64,000 nt of DNA, from positions 186,001-250,000 of the forward strand of contig NZ_MVIH01000004.1 of the NCBI RefSeq assembly GCF_002086695.1, read 5' to 3'. Position 1 is the stretch's first letter; each line of letters opens with the position of its first letter. Source of the DNA: Mycolicibacterium rhodesiae. Lineage in GTDB: Bacteria > Actinomycetota > Actinomycetes > Mycobacteriales > Mycobacteriaceae. This document shows, piece after piece, positions 52,975 to 62,915 of this stretch. The position numbers and the translations under genes were made by a program. The notes beneath the pieces were generated by a model. The model did not search any database. It had not been told where the DNA came from and worked only from the letters and a program-made list of their open reading frames with translations.

Positions 52975-53417
52975 CCCGCCTCACCCGGAACATTGCCGGT
53001 TTGATCCAACTCGCTCGACTCGCTCTGCGCCGCTTCAGCCTGGGCCTTGGCGAGCTGCTCCTCGTAGTCGGCGCGAGCCGCACGTCCTTCCGGGCTGCCG
53101 ATCGAGTTACCCGGCACGCCGGCCGTCGCAAAGGTGTTGTTGCAGTTCAGGTAGAGCAGTACGCGGTTACCGGGGTTGGTGCCGCTGGAGTCGAGGAAGT
53201 CGGCGCTGCGCGATCCAGTGACCATGCATTGATCGGTCGGCAGGAAGCTGCCGACCCGGGTGGCGATGGTCGCCGACTGACCGGCGTCGCTGATCGCCTG
53301 CGCCGCATCAGCATAAGTCTGACCAGCGTATTCGTTGGTTGCCGACGCGGTGCCGCAGCCGAACATCGCCACCGCTGCACCGAGCGCACCAACGCCGAGG
53401 ACCAAGTAGTTCTTCAT
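52956..53417 (-). CDS. Small secreted protein (PASTA-like), possibly a lipoprotein
   Basis: 153 aa from ATG 53417; the open frame upstream to 53546 has no signal. Signal peptide MKNYLVLGVGALGAAVAMFGCGTASA: either an atypical lipobox MFGC (Cys ~22) or signal-peptidase I cleavage after TASA. The mature part begins TNEYAGQTYADAAQAISDAGQSATIATRVGSFLPTDQCMVTGS, a PASTA/DUF-like fold with two Cys that may pair. The tail is acidic and low-complexity (EEQLAKAQAEAAQSESSE). Function unknown. Confidence 0.7.
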   Translation of the reverse strand: MKNYLVLGVGALGAAVAMFGCGTASATNEYAGQTYADAAQAISDAGQSATIATRVGSFLPTDQCMVTGSRSADFLDSSGTNPGNRVLLYLNCNNTFATAGVPGNSIGSPEGRAARADYEEQLAKAQAEAAQSESSELDQTGNVPGEAGQVAGG

Positions 53418-53626
53418 CGCGACCTCCGGGATGTGCGTTGCCTGTGCATTTGCGTACCAAACGCTGGATATTTCTGGTGCGCAAATAATACGCCGAGGGG
53501 CCGGAGTCTGCAGTACGGAAATGAGGTGACGAACCGTTACCAACATGCCGCAGGGGGAACTTGAATGTCACCGAGATACACAGATATATTGAGTGCAACC
53601 ACTAGGAACAGATAACTGGAGGGTTC
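53418..53626. other. Intergenic region with divergent promoters
   Basis: About 210 bp between the secreted protein gene and desA1. The half nearest desA1 is AT-rich (AGATATATTGAGTG at ~53580) and probably holds its promoter. No RNA or ORF seen. desA1 is reported to be repressed by MadR in mycobacteria, but I did not identify that site. Confidence 0.4.
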
Positions 53627-54622
53627 ATGTCGAAAGACCTGACCGACCTCGATCTCCTGCACGAGCTGGAACCGGTGGCGGAGAAACTCATCAACCGCCA
53701 CATGACGATGATGAAGGACTGGAACCCCCACGACTACATCCCCTGGTCGGACGGCAAGAACTATTACGCCCTCGGCGGCCAGGACTGGGATCCCGAACAG
53801 TCCAAGCTCTCCGAAGTCGCCCGCACGGCGATGGTGCAGAACCTCTTGACCGAGGACAACCTGCCCGCATACCACCGCGAGATCGCGATGAACTTCTCGA
53901 TGGACGGCCCCTGGGGCTACTGGGTCAACCGGTGGACCGCGGAGGAGAACCGGCACGGCATCTCGATCCGCGATTACCTGGTGGTCACCCGCAACTGCGA
54001 TCCCATCGAGCTCGAAGAGCTGCGGATGGAGCAGATGACCCGCGGCTTCTCCCCGGGCCAGAACCAGCAGGGCGATCTGTTCGCCGAGAGCCTGTTCGAC
54101 TCGGTCATGTACGTCAGCTTCCAGGAGCTGGCCACCCGGGTGTCGCACCGCAACACCGGCAAGGCCTGCAACGACCCCGTCGCCGAGCAACTGCTGGCCA
54201 GGATCTCCAACGACGAGAACCTGCACATGATCTTCTACCGCGACGTCAGTGAGGCCGGTTTCGACGTGGCCCCCAACCAGGCGATGAAGTCGCTGCACCG
54301 GGTGCTGCGCAACTTCAAGATGCCCGGGTACACGGTGCCGGACTTCCGGCGCAAGGCCGTCATCATCGCGATGGGTGGCGTCTACGACCTGCGCATCCAC
54401 CTCGACGACGTCGTGATGCCGGTGCTGAAGAAGTGGCGCATCTTCGAGCGCGACGACTTCACCGGCGAGGCGGCGGCAATGCGCGACGACCTGGCGAACC
54501 TGATCACCGAGATCGAAGAGGCCTGCGACAAGTTCGAAGAGTCCAAGGCCCGCAAACTCGAGCGCGACGCGCGTCTCGCCGAGAAGCGCAGCGCCAAGGC
54601 ATTGGCAGGGGCGGCAACATAG
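53627..54622 (+). CDS. desA1: Acyl-[acyl-carrier-protein] desaturase DesA1
   Basis: 331 aa soluble di-iron desaturase. The two iron-binding repeats are Glu107-x2-His110 (WTAEENRHG) and Glu197-x2-His200 (NDENLHM). Glu76 (LTEDNLP) and Glu167 (SFQELAT) complete the usual six ligands. There is no signal or membrane segment. It introduces a double bond into an ACP-bound meromycolate chain, a step of mycolic acid synthesis that is essential in mycobacteria. Neighbours (dus, LCP, phoU) match the order around Rv0824c. The last ~40 residues are charged helix (RKLERDARLAEKRSAK). The stop overlaps the next gene by ATAG. Confidence 0.92.
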   Translation: MSKDLTDLDLLHELEPVAEKLINRHMTMMKDWNPHDYIPWSDGKNYYALGGQDWDPEQSKLSEVARTAMVQNLLTEDNLPAYHREIAMNFSMDGPWGYWVNRWTAEENRHGISIRDYLVVTRNCDPIELEELRMEQMTRGFSPGQNQQGDLFAESLFDSVMYVSFQELATRVSHRNTGKACNDPVAEQLLARISNDENLHMIFYRDVSEAGFDVAPNQAMKSLHRVLRNFKMPGYTVPDFRRKAVIIAMGGVYDLRIHLDDVVMPVLKKWRIFERDDFTGEAAAMRDDLANLITEIEEACDKFEESKARKLERDARLAEKRSAKALAGAAT

Positions 54623-55782
54623 TCGACATCGCACCAGCGGCCACCGGGCTGCGGATTGGGCCCTTCGCCCTCCGCAGCCCGGTTGTCTTGGCGCCCATGG
54701 CCGGCGTCACCAACGTCGCATTCCGCACCTTGTGCCGCGAGCTGGAGGAGGCACGGGCCGGAACCGTGTCGGGCCTTTACGTCTGCGAGATGGTGACCGC
54801 CCGAGCGCTCGTCGAACGCCACCCGGTCACCATGCACATGACGACGTTCGCTCCGCAGGAGTCACCGCGTTCGTTGCAGCTCTACACGGTTGATCCAGCG
54901 ACGACCTACGAGGCCGCCCGGATGATCGTCACCGAAGGTCTCGCGGACCACATCGACATGAACTTCGGCTGCCCGGTGCCCAAGGTCACCCGTCGCGGCG
55001 GCGGTGCCGCACTGCCCTACAAGCGACGCCTCTTCGGCCAGATCGTGGCCGCCGCCGTCCGCGCCACCGAAGGCACCTCGGTGCCGGTGACCGTGAAATT
55101 CCGGATCGGCATCGACGACGATCACCGCACCCACCTCGACGCAGGCCGGATCGCCGAGCAGGAGGGCGCCGCGGCGGTCGCGCTGCATGCGCGCACGGCC
55201 GCCCAGCGCTACTCCGGGACCGCCGACTGGGACGAGATCGCCCGACTCAAAGACGCCGTCACGACGATCCCCGTGCTCGGCAACGGCGACATCTTCGAGG
55301 CCAACGACGCCCTGGCGATGATGGCCTCGACCGGGTGTGACGGAGTCGTCATCGGCCGCGGTTGCCTGGGGCGGCCCTGGCTGTTCGCCGAACTCTCGGC
55401 GGCCTTCACCGGCTCGCCGACGCCGACCCCGCCCACGCTCGGCGAAGTCACCGACATCATCCGCCGCCACGGCGAGTTGCTGGCCGACCACTTCGGCGAG
55501 GACAAGGGCATGCGCGACATCCGCAAGCATGTCGCCTGGTATCTGCACGGCTTTCCCGCGGGTGCCGACATCCGGCGAGCGTTGGCGCTGGTCAAGACCC
55601 TGGCCGAGTTGGACAGCCTGCTCGACCGGCTCGACCGCGACATCCCGTTCCCGGACGCCGCGACGGGACCGCGGGGACGTCAGGGGTCGGCCTCGTCGGT
55701 CACCCTGCCGGAGGGCTGGCTCGACGACCCCGACGACTGCACGGTGCCCGCAGGGGCCGACGTGATGAACTCCGGAGGCTGA
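54619..55782 (+). CDS. dus: tRNA-dihydrouridine synthase (Dus family)
   Basis: 387 aa flavoprotein. TIM-barrel marks: VVLAPMAGVTNVAFRTLCRE, active Cys in DHIDMNFGCPVPKVTRRGGGAALPY, HARTAAQRYSG, PVLGNGDI and GVVIGRGCLGRPW. It reduces uridines in tRNA D-loops with NADPH. There is no in-frame ATG, GTG or TTG between the distant 54433 and the start of the domain. The likely initiation codon is ATA 54619, which overlaps the desA1 stop as ATAG; CTG 54649 (LRIGPFAL) is the alternative. Coupled with desA1. Confidence 0.85.
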   Translation: MVDIAPAATGLRIGPFALRSPVVLAPMAGVTNVAFRTLCRELEEARAGTVSGLYVCEMVTARALVERHPVTMHMTTFAPQESPRSLQLYTVDPATTYEAARMIVTEGLADHIDMNFGCPVPKVTRRGGGAALPYKRRLFGQIVAAAVRATEGTSVPVTVKFRIGIDDDHRTHLDAGRIAEQEGAAAVALHARTAAQRYSGTADWDEIARLKDAVTTIPVLGNGDIFEANDALAMMASTGCDGVVIGRGCLGRPWLFAELSAAFTGSPTPTPPTLGEVTDIIRRHGELLADHFGEDKGMRDIRKHVAWYLHGFPAGADIRRALALVKTLAELDSLLDRLDRDIPFPDAATGPRGRQGSASSVTLPEGWLDDPDDCTVPAGADVMNSGG

Positions 55783-56016
55783 ACCGAGACGGTCCCGACA
55801 CCTGTGCGAGCTAGCGGTTCGACAGCTTGTCTCAGTACGATGGTGATCTTGTCTTGTCGCGGGCCGCTGGAGTGGCGGACAGCCACCGACTGCTGCTACA
55901 AGACATAGGACAGTTCAGACGGCCGCGCATCGATGCCGGCCGAGGTCTCGGTACAACCAGACCATCATGTGCACGCGCGTCGATGCGCACGACCTAGAGT
56001 CGGAGGCGACTGGAAC
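55783..56016. other. Intergenic region before the LCP gene
   Basis: 234 bp with no convincing ORF or RNA. It should hold the promoter of the LCP gene. No hairpin with a U-run after dus was found. Confidence 0.4.
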
Positions 56017-58005
56017 ATGAGTGACGGCGGCAACGCCACTCCTGGCCAGCACCGCGCCCCCGACGAGGGCCAGCGAGTGACCAGGACGCCCAGAGCAGCG
56101 GCCGGCGCCGCGCCCTGGGAGCGGATGAGCGTGCCCGCTCCCCCGGGCGGCAACCACACCACGGGCGTAACCGTCGCCGACCTGATCGCGAAGGTGTCGG
56201 GTTCCCGGGCTGCGATCGAGCCCACCCGGCACCGGGCCGACGACGAGCACGACCCCGTCTCCCCTGATGCCACAGACGTCCCCGACCTGACCGATCTCAC
56301 CGAACCCATCCCGGTCGTCACCGCCGCCTACGCCGACGAAGTGCCCGACCTGGAGGCGATCGGACGCGCGCGCGGTCCGCTGGCCGCTGACCCCGATCCG
56401 GCGCCGTCGAGCACCAAGAAGCCCAAGTCGCGCCGCAAGCCCGTGCTGCTGGCCGGGCGATCCGCGGCGGCGCTGTTCGCGGTGTCGGCCTTGGTGCTGA
56501 CCGGCGGCGCCTGGCAGTGGCAGTCCACCAAGAACGATCTGCTGCGCAATGTGGCGGCCCTGGACACCAATTCGCGCGACATCATCGACCCCAACGCACA
56601 GTTCGGTGACGAGAACTTCCTGATCGTCGGCGTCGACAGCCGCACCGGCGCCAACGGCGAGATCGGGGCAGGTACCACCGAAGACGCAGGCGGCGCCCGG
56701 TCGGACACCGTGATGCTGGTCAACGTCCCCGCCGACCGCAAGCGCGTCGTCGTGGTGTCGTTCCCCCGCGACCTGGCCATCACTCCCGCCTACTGCCAAG
56801 CCTGGGACCCCGACACCGGCAAGTACGGACCGGTCGCCGATAAGACCACCGGCGAGATGAGCGACGACTACCGCTACACCGAGACGAAGCTGAACTCCGC
56901 ATACGCCTACGGCGGCCCGAAATGTCTGGTCAAGGTCATCCAGAAGATGTCGGGGCTGTCGATCAACAGGTTCATGGCCGTCGACTTCGCAGGCTTCTCC
57001 AAGATGGTCGACGCGGTCGGCGGCGTCGAGGTGTGCAGCACCACCCCGCTGAAGGACTACGAGCTTGGCACCGTGCTGGAGAACGCGGGCCGCCAGGTAC
57101 TCGACGGGCACACCGCGCTGAACTACGTCCGCGCTCGCCAGGTCACCACCGAGCTCAACGGCGACTACGGCCGGATCAAGCGCCAGCAGCTGTTCCTGTC
57201 CTCACTGCTGCGATCGATCATCTCCAAGGACACGTTGTTCAGCCTCACCAAGCTCAACAACGTGGTCAACGAATTCATCGACGACACCTACGTCGACAAC
57301 GTCCGCACAAAAGACCTGGTCGACCTCGGCCAGTCGCTGCAGGGCGTCAACGCGGGCCGGATCACGTTTGTCACGGTGCCCACCACCGGAATCACCGACG
57401 CCGACGGGAACGAACCGCCGCGCACCCAGGACATCCGCGCGTTGTTCGACGCGATCATCAACGACGATCCGCTGCCCGGCGAGAACGACACCAATGCGAC
57501 GACGAGCCCGATGACGGCCTCGCAGAACGCCATTGCGGCGACCAAGCCCAGCCAGGTCGAGCAGCCGGGACAAACGACGCAGACCGAATTGGTCAACGCC
57601 GTGACCACCGACCCGCAGGACATCACGGTGCAGGTGTCGAACTCCACCGGCCAGGACGGGCTGGGCTCCACCGCCGCCACCGCGCTAAAGCAACACGGCT
57701 TCCACGTGCTGGCCCCGGACGACTACACCGGCACCGTCACCGCGACCACGGTGATGTTCTCGGCAGGCAACGAGCAAGCCGCCGCCACCGTCGCAGCGGC
57801 GTTCCCGGCCGCGCAGATGGAGCGCATGGACGGCCTCGGCGACACCGTCCAGGTGGTGCTCGGGCCCGACTTCAGCAGTGTGGCCGCCCCGCCGCCGAGC
57901 GGATCGGCAGTCAGCGTGCAGGTCAGCCACAACTCCAAGAGCACCCCCACCGAGTTGCCCGAGGACCTCACGGTCACCAACGCCGCGGATGTCACCTGCG
58001 AATAA
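56017..58005 (+). CDS. LytR-CpsA-Psr (LCP) family cell-wall glycopolymer ligase
   Basis: 662 aa from ATG 56017 (CGGAGG upstream). A long, polar cytoplasmic N-terminus (~1-140) is followed by a single membrane anchor at ~143-166 ([22 protein letters not shown]), then the LCP domain ~195-450: [40 protein letters not shown] (pyrophosphate-binding Arg), [10 protein letters not shown] and [17 protein letters not shown] … [10 protein letters not shown]-terminal LytR_C domain (~550-630, [25 protein letters not shown]) is extracytoplasmic. LCP proteins join arabinogalactan to peptidoglycan in mycobacteria. From memory it corresponds to Rv0822c. Confidence 0.9.
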   Translation: MSDGGNATPGQHRAPDEGQRVTRTPRAAAGAAPWERMSVPAPPGGNHTTGVTVADLIAKVSGSRAAIEPTRHRADDEHDPVSPDATDVPDLTDLTEPIPVVTAAYADEVPDLEAIGRARGPLAADPDPAPSSTKKPKSRRKPVLLAGRSAAALFAVSALVLTGGAWQWQSTKNDLLRNVAALDTNSRDIIDPNAQFGDENFLIVGVDSRTGANGEIGAGTTEDAGGARSDTVMLVNVPADRKRVVVVSFPRDLAITPAYCQAWDPDTGKYGPVADKTTGEMSDDYRYTETKLNSAYAYGGPKCLVKVIQKMSGLSINRFMAVDFAGFSKMVDAVGGVEVCSTTPLKDYELGTVLENAGRQVLDGHTALNYVRARQVTTELNGDYGRIKRQQLFLSSLLRSIISKDTLFSLTKLNNVVNEFIDDTYVDNVRTKDLVDLGQSLQGVNAGRITFVTVPTTGITDADGNEPPRTQDIRALFDAIINDDPLPGENDTNATTSPMTASQNAIAATKPSQVEQPGQTTQTELVNAVTTDPQDITVQVSNSTGQDGLGSTAATALKQHGFHVLAPDDYTGTVTATTVMFSAGNEQAAATVAAAFPAAQMERMDGLGDTVQVVLGPDFSSVAAPPPSGSAVSVQVSHNSKSTPTELPEDLTVTNAADVTCE

Positions 58006-58032
58006 GCAGGCTCGAGCAGGACGGGCGTTTGC

Positions 58033-58054
58033 GTTCATTCACCGTTCGTTCACT
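58033..58054 (+). promoter_or_regulatory. Pho-box-like 11-nt direct repeat upstream of phoU
   Basis: GTTCATTCACC and GTTCGTTCACT in tandem (9 of 11 identical), with the 11-nt period and GTTCA start of actinobacterial PhoP/RegX3 boxes. It is 47 bp upstream of the phoU ATG. Confidence 0.6.
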
Positions 58055-58100
58055 CCACCTCGGCATACTGGGTGCACTGGCAGAAAGTAGGGTGGACGCT

Positions 58101-58766
58101 ATGCGGACCGCATACCACGAGCAACTTGATGCGCTGACCAACCAGCTGGCCGAGATGTGCCGGATGGCGGGACTCGCGATGGAACGAGCCACCCAGTCGC
58201 TGCTTCAGGCCGACCTGGTGCTGGCCGAACAGGTCATCACCGACCACGAGCAGATCTCGGCGGCCAGTGCGCGCGCCGAGGAAGCTGCCTTTGTGCTGCT
58301 GGCATTGCAGGCGCCGGTCGCCGGCGACCTGCGGGCGATCGTCAGCTCCATCCAGATCGTCGCCGACGTCGACCGGATGGGAGCGCTGGCACTGCATGTC
58401 GCCAAGATCGCCCGTCGCCGGCATCCGCAGCACACGCTGCCCGAGGAAGTCAACGGGTACTTCGCCGAGATGGGCCGTGTTGCAGTCGATTTGGGCAACA
58501 GTGCGCGGGAGGTGCTGCTGTCCCGGGATCCGGAGAAGGCACGTCGCATCCGCGAGGAAGACGACGCGATGGACGACCTGCACCGGCATCTGTTCACCGT
58601 GCTGATGGACCGCGAGTGGAAGCACGGCGTGGCTGCCGCCGTCGACGTGACGCTGCTGGGCCGCTTCTACGAGCGGTTCGCCGACCATGCCGTCGAGATC
58701 TCCCGACGCGTGATCTTCCAGGTGACCGGACGGCTGCCCGAAGAAGAGGAAATCGCCGCGACCTAG
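58101..58766 (+). CDS. phoU: Phosphate transport regulator PhoU (PhoY-type)
   Basis: 221 aa, two PhoU three-helix repeats. Metal-cluster motifs of the E/D-x3-D type occur in both halves ([45 protein letters not shown] and [15 protein letters not shown] … [18 protein letters not shown]). It links the Pst transporter to the SenX3-RegX3 two-component system and keeps the phosphate regulon off in high phosphate. It is convergent with pstB across a shared terminator. Corresponds to phoY2 (Rv0821c) in M. tuberculosis. Confidence 0.92.
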   Translation: MRTAYHEQLDALTNQLAEMCRMAGLAMERATQSLLQADLVLAEQVITDHEQISAASARAEEAAFVLLALQAPVAGDLRAIVSSIQIVADVDRMGALALHVAKIARRRHPQHTLPEEVNGYFAEMGRVAVDLGNSAREVLLSRDPEKARRIREEDDAMDDLHRHLFTVLMDREWKHGVAAAVDVTLLGRFYERFADHAVEISRRVIFQVTGRLPEEEEIAAT

Positions 58767-58775
58767 ACGCATACG

Positions 58776-58811
58776 AAAAGGCCGGTATAGCATCCGCGAT
58801 ACCGGCCTTTT
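58776..58811. terminator. Bidirectional Rho-independent terminator (phoU/pstB)
   Basis: AAAAGGCCGGTAT (58776-58788) pairs perfectly with 58799-58811, giving a 13-bp stem and a 10-nt loop. The flanking A4 and T4 give a U-run on both strands, so it ends both convergent transcripts. Confidence 0.92.
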
Positions 58812-58824
58812 CTGTTGTGCAGGC

Positions 58825-59601
58825 TCAGCCGAATCGGCCGGAGATGTAGTCCTCGGTGGCCTTCTCACGTGGGTTGGAGAAGATCTTCTCGGTGTCGTCG
58901 ATCTCGACCAGGCGTCCCGGCTTACCGGTTGCCTCCAGGTTGAAGAACGCGGTCTGGTCGCTGACCCGCGCGGCCTGCTGCATGTTGTGCGTGACGATCA
59001 CGATCGTGAACTCCTGCTTGAGTTCACCGATGAGATCCTCGATGGCCAGCGTCGAGATGGGGTCCAACGCCGAGCACGGCTCGTCCATCAGCAGCACGTC
59101 GGGCTGCACAGCGATGGCGCGCGCGATGCACAGCCGCTGCTGCTGACCGCCGGACAGGCCGCCGCCGGGCTTTTCCAGCCGGTCCTTGACCTCGTTCCAC
59201 AGGTTGGCGCCCTTGAGGGAACGCTCACACGTCTCGTCGAGCACCTTCTTGTTGCGGACACCCTGCAACTTCAGGCCGGCCACCACGTTGTCGCGAATCG
59301 ACATGGTGGGGAACGGGTTTGGCCGCTGGAAGACCATGCCGATGGTCTTGCGCACACCGACCGGGTCGACACCGGATCCGTAGATGTTCTCACCGTCAAG
59401 CAGCACCGAACCCTCGACACGGGCACCGGGGATGACCTCGTGCATGCGGTTGAGCGTGCGGAGCACCGTGGACTTGCCGCAACCCGACGGACCGATGAAG
59501 GCGGTCACGTTGCGCGGCGGCACCGCCAGCGACACGTCGGCGACAGCGTGGAATGCGCCGTAATAGATGTTGACGTCTTTGAGATCAAGCCGCTTGGCCA
59601 T
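58825..59601 (-). CDS. pstB: Phosphate ABC transporter, ATP-binding protein PstB
   Basis: 258 aa. Walker [10 protein letters not shown] (37-45), signature LSGGQQQ (149-155), Walker B VLLMDE (169-174) followed by the CSALDP D-loop, and switch His in IVTHN. It powers high-affinity phosphate import with PstA and PstC. Last gene of the leftward pstS-pstC-pstA-pstB operon, 23 bp after pstA. The M. tuberculosis copy at this place is called phoT. Confidence 0.96.
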   Translation of the reverse strand: MAKRLDLKDVNIYYGAFHAVADVSLAVPPRNVTAFIGPSGCGKSTVLRTLNRMHEVIPGARVEGSVLLDGENIYGSGVDPVGVRKTIGMVFQRPNPFPTMSIRDNVVAGLKLQGVRNKKVLDETCERSLKGANLWNEVKDRLEKPGGGLSGGQQQRLCIARAIAVQPDVLLMDEPCSALDPISTLAIEDLIGELKQEFTIVIVTHNMQQAARVSDQTAFFNLEATGKPGRLVEIDDTEKIFSNPREKATEDYISGRFG

Positions 59602-59624
59602 GGTCAGTAGTCTCCTAAACCTGC

Positions 59625-60539
59625 TCAGACCTTTTTAGGGGCAAAGAATTTGGCGATGAAGCGGGCGCCGACGTTGAGGATCGCGATCAGCACGATCAGC
59701 GTCAGTGCGGCGCCCCACAGTCGGTCGGTGGGAACGGGGTTGGCACCCGCACCGGCCGATGTCTGGTCGTACATCATGCCGGGCAGCGAACCCATGAACC
59801 CATTGAACATGTCGAAGTTCATCGCCTGCGAGTAGCCGACCAGGATCAGCAGCGGCGCGGTCTCGCCCATGACGCGGGCCAGCGCCAGCATCACACCGGT
59901 GACGATGCCCGAGAGTGCGGTCGGAATGACAATGCGCGCAATGGTTTTCCACTTCGGCACACCGAGCGCATAACTGGCCTCGCGCAGGTCCATCGGAACG
60001 ATCCGCAGCATCTCCTCGGTGGAGCGCACGATCACCGGGATCATCAGCAACACCAGCGCCAGCGACACCGCGAAGCCGGAACGCTGAAAGCCCAGCGTCG
60101 CCACCCACAGTGCGTAGATGAACAGCGCGGCGACGATCGACGGCACGCCGGTGAGAATGTCCACCATGAACGTGGTGAGCTTGCCCAGCCGGGTCCCGCC
60201 GCCGTACTCCACCAGATAGATGCCGACGAACACACCGACCGGAATCGAGATCACCGCGCAGAACAAGCCTTGCAGCAGCGTTCCCACCAACGCGTGGTAG
60301 ACGCCACCGCCGGCCATGAACGCGGTCATACCGGACTGTGAATGCGTCCACCAGCCACTGTCGAGAACAATCTTCAGGCCCTTGGTGATCACTGAGTACA
60401 GCACCCAGATCAGCGGCACCACAGCTATGACAACCGACAGCGTCACCAGCACGGTGGCGGTGTTGTTGGTCAGCTTGCGCCGCAGGCTGACCGCCTGGAA
60501 GGTCGGCGCCTTGACCGGCTTGTCGAGGGTCGAGGTCAT
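59625..60539 (-). CDS. pstA: Phosphate ABC transporter permease PstA
   Basis: 304 aa integral membrane protein with six predicted helices. The EAA-loop, [57 protein letters not shown], is the contact with PstB. It overlaps pstC by 4 nt (ATGA). Confidence 0.95.
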   Translation of the reverse strand: MTSTLDKPVKAPTFQAVSLRRKLTNNTATVLVTLSVVIAVVPLIWVLYSVITKGLKIVLDSGWWTHSQSGMTAFMAGGGVYHALVGTLLQGLFCAVISIPVGVFVGIYLVEYGGGTRLGKLTTFMVDILTGVPSIVAALFIYALWVATLGFQRSGFAVSLALVLLMIPVIVRSTEEMLRIVPMDLREASYALGVPKWKTIARIVIPTALSGIVTGVMLALARVMGETAPLLILVGYSQAMNFDMFNGFMGSLPGMMYDQTSAGAGANPVPTDRLWGAALTLIVLIAILNVGARFIAKFFAPKKV

Positions 60540-61609
60540 CGGGCACCCCTTCCGGCCACCGCGGCGCGGGCCGCCGAGTTGACCACGAACGTCAGGATGA
60601 ACAGCACCAGACCGGCGGCGATGTAGGCCCCCGCTTTGTACTGGTCATTGAATTCCGAAGCGGCCGAGGCGATCTTGCTGGCGAAGGTGTACCCGGCGTC
60701 GAACAACGACCAACCGAACGCCTTCTGCGTGCCGCGCAGGATAATCAGCAGCGCGATCGTCTCACCCAGGGCACGACCCAGGCCGAGCATCGCGCCGCTG
60801 ATGTACCCGGACAGACCGAACGGCAACACGGTGGTTTTGACCACTTCCCAGCGGGTCGCGCCGAGCGCCAGCGCGGCCTCGATCTGTCCGCGTGGGGTCT
60901 GCACAAACACCTCACGGCTGACGGCGGTGATGATCGGCAGGATCATCACGGCCAGCACGATCCCGGCGGTGAAGATGGTGCCACCGCCTGCCACCGAGGC
61001 ATTGCCGGTGTCGAACAAGAACAGCCAGCTGAGGTTGCCGTTGAGCCACATGGCGAGCGGCTTGAGCACCGGAGCCAGCACGTAGAGGCCCCAGACGCCG
61101 TAGATGATCGACGGCACGGCGGCCAGCAGATCCACCATGTAGCCCAGCGGCCCGGACACCCTGCGCGGGGCGTACTGCGTCAGGAAGATCGCGATACCGA
61201 GCGCGACGGGCATCGCCAGGACCAGGGCGAACAGTGAGACGAACACCGTCACCTGCAGCAGGTCCAGGATGCCGAACTTCATGTGGGCGGTGTCGGTGGT
61301 GAGCCAGGTGCCGCCGTAGGTGAAGAAGTTGGCGTCGTTTCGGCCCAGCGCCGGTACCGCACGCCAGACGAGGAACAGGCCGATCGCGGCGATCAGCGCG
61401 ATGACGAGAATGCCGGAACCTTCGGACAACCCGCGGAAGATCCGATCGCCGAGGCGCACCTTGGCTGTTCCGGACGGGTTCGTCGGGATCGAGGGCTTCT
61501 CGGGAAAGGGCTCAGCCACGACCTCACCGGCTCCAGCCTCCGCTGGATTAGGCCCGGGCATGTCTTGGGTCACATCCACCCCATCGCTCACTGATCTCTC
61601 CATCGTCAC
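60536..61609 (-). CDS. pstC: Phosphate ABC transporter permease PstC
   Basis: 357 aa. A ~60-residue cytoplasmic N-terminus precedes six helices. The EAA-loop is [56 protein letters not shown]. The start may be GTG 61609 or ATG 61603. It lies 27 bp after pstS. Confidence 0.95.
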   Translation of the reverse strand: MTMERSVSDGVDVTQDMPGPNPAEAGAGEVVAEPFPEKPSIPTNPSGTAKVRLGDRIFRGLSEGSGILVIALIAAIGLFLVWRAVPALGRNDANFFTYGGTWLTTDTAHMKFGILDLLQVTVFVSLFALVLAMPVALGIAIFLTQYAPRRVSGPLGYMVDLLAAVPSIIYGVWGLYVLAPVLKPLAMWLNGNLSWLFLFDTGNASVAGGGTIFTAGIVLAVMILPIITAVSREVFVQTPRGQIEAALALGATRWEVVKTTVLPFGLSGYISGAMLGLGRALGETIALLIILRGTQKAFGWSLFDAGYTFASKIASAASEFNDQYKAGAYIAAGLVLFILTFVVNSAARAAVAGRGAR

Positions 61610-61636
61610 CGCTATCGACCTGCCTCGCCAGCGCTC

Positions 61637-62764
61637 TTACTGAATTGCTTTGACGGCGGTCAGCAACCGCTGCTTGAACGCGTCCGGCAGCGGGACGTAC
61701 CCGGCCGCCGGGAGCCCTGCCTGGCCGTCATTGGCCGACACGGTCAGGAAGGACTTCACCGCCGCGGAGGTTTCCGCGTCGTAACCCTTCGAGCACACGA
61801 TCTCGTAGGTCGCCAGCATCAGCGGGTAGGCGCCCGGAGCTTTGGTGGAGTACAGCGACTTCAGGTCCAGCTTCAGATCGTTGCCCTCACCGGCGAACTT
61901 CGCGGAGTCGATGGCGGCCTTGGCGGAATCGTCGCTCAGCGCCACCGGGCCGCTGCCGGTGTCGATCTGAGCCATGCTCAGCTTGGCCTGGTCGGCGAAG
62001 CCCTTCTCGATGTAGCCGATCGCACCCGGGGTGGCCTGCACGGCCTGCACGACGCCGGCAGTCTTCTGCGCGCCTTCACCCGCACCGCCCTGGAACTCCT
62101 TGCCCGCACCCTTGGTCCACGTCTCCGGAGCTGCAGCGCCCAGGTACGTCTGGAAGTTGTCGGTGGTGCCCGAGGAATCCGAACGGTAGATCGGGGTGAT
62201 CTTCTGGTCGGGCAGCGACACACCGCTGTTCAGCGCGGCGATCGCCGGATCGTTCCAGTTGGTGATGGCACCGGTGAAGATCTTGGCCAGCACGTCGGCA
62301 TTGACGACGAGCTTGTCGACACCCGGGAGGTTGTAGCCCATGGCGACCGGACCGAAGACCATCGGCAGGTTCCAGGCCGGGTTCCCGCCGCAACGCTTGG
62401 CGGCGGCGTCCGGCTGATCCTTGGACAGCGCGGAATCCGATCCGGCGAAGTCCACCTGGCCGGCGATGAACTGGGTGACGCCGGCGCCGGAACCGGTTGG
62501 GTTGTACGACAGGTTCTTCCCCGGGCACTTCTGGCCCCACACCTGGTTGAACACCGCGATGGCGTTCTGCTGCGCGGTCGAGCCCTCGGCGGTCAGCGCG
62601 TTCTTGCCACCGCAGTCGGCCGAAGCGCTGGACGAACCGGACGCGTTGGTCGAGGACGACGTTCCGGCGTTGTTGTCGCTTCCGCAGGCGGTGAGCGTCA
62701 GGCCGGTGATGGCCGTTGCTGACGCGGTCACGAAGAACGCCTTGCCAAACCTGTTCAGATTCAC
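61637..62764 (-). CDS. pstS: Phosphate-binding lipoprotein PstS
   Basis: 375 aa from GTG 62764. Signal peptide with lipobox LTAC (acylated Cys27), followed by a Ser/Asn-rich linker. Phosphate-binding blocks ALTAEGSTAQQNAI, YNPTGSGAGVTQFIAGQVDFAGSDSAL and IYRSDSSGTTDNFQTYL carry the conserved Ser, Asp, Arg and Thr ligands. Anchored on the outer face of the membrane, it delivers phosphate to PstCA. First gene of the operon, with a Pho-box-like repeat ~100 bp upstream. Confidence 0.96.
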   Translation of the reverse strand: MNLNRFGKAFFVTASATAITGLTLTACGSDNNAGTSSSTNASGSSSASADCGGKNALTAEGSTAQQNAIAVFNQVWGQKCPGKNLSYNPTGSGAGVTQFIAGQVDFAGSDSALSKDQPDAAAKRCGGNPAWNLPMVFGPVAMGYNLPGVDKLVVNADVLAKIFTGAITNWNDPAIAALNSGVSLPDQKITPIYRSDSSGTTDNFQTYLGAAAPETWTKGAGKEFQGGAGEGAQKTAGVVQAVQATPGAIGYIEKGFADQAKLSMAQIDTGSGPVALSDDSAKAAIDSAKFAGEGNDLKLDLKSLYSTKAPGAYPLMLATYEIVCSKGYDAETSAAVKSFLTVSANDGQAGLPAAGYVPLPDAFKQRLLTAVKAIQ

Positions 62765-62859
62765 CTATCCCACTTTCTCCAGTGTTGCCCTGTTCGCCCC
62801 GGTAGGAGCACATGCACCACCCGGGAAGTTAGGCGTTGGTAGTGGACGGAACCCACCCG

Positions 62860-62893
62860 GAATATGAACGGAAGGTGAACAGGTTGATGAACG
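62860..62893 (-). promoter_or_regulatory. Pho-box-like direct repeats upstream of pstS
   Basis: On the minus strand three GTTCA units begin at 62892, 62880 and 62869 (spacing 12 and 11), reading GTTCATCAACCT, GTTCACCTTCC, GTTCATATTCC. This matches the actinobacterial PhoP/RegX3 direct-repeat box. It is 96-129 bp before the pstS start. Confidence 0.7.
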
Positions 62894-62915
62894 ACGCATT
62901 GCGGGCAGCCGCTAA

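Noticed and set aside
56922-58100. Long frame upstream of phoU, antiphase to the LCP gene
   Set aside because: PhoU homology begins at ATG 58101; the earlier part is an out-of-frame reading of the LCP gene.
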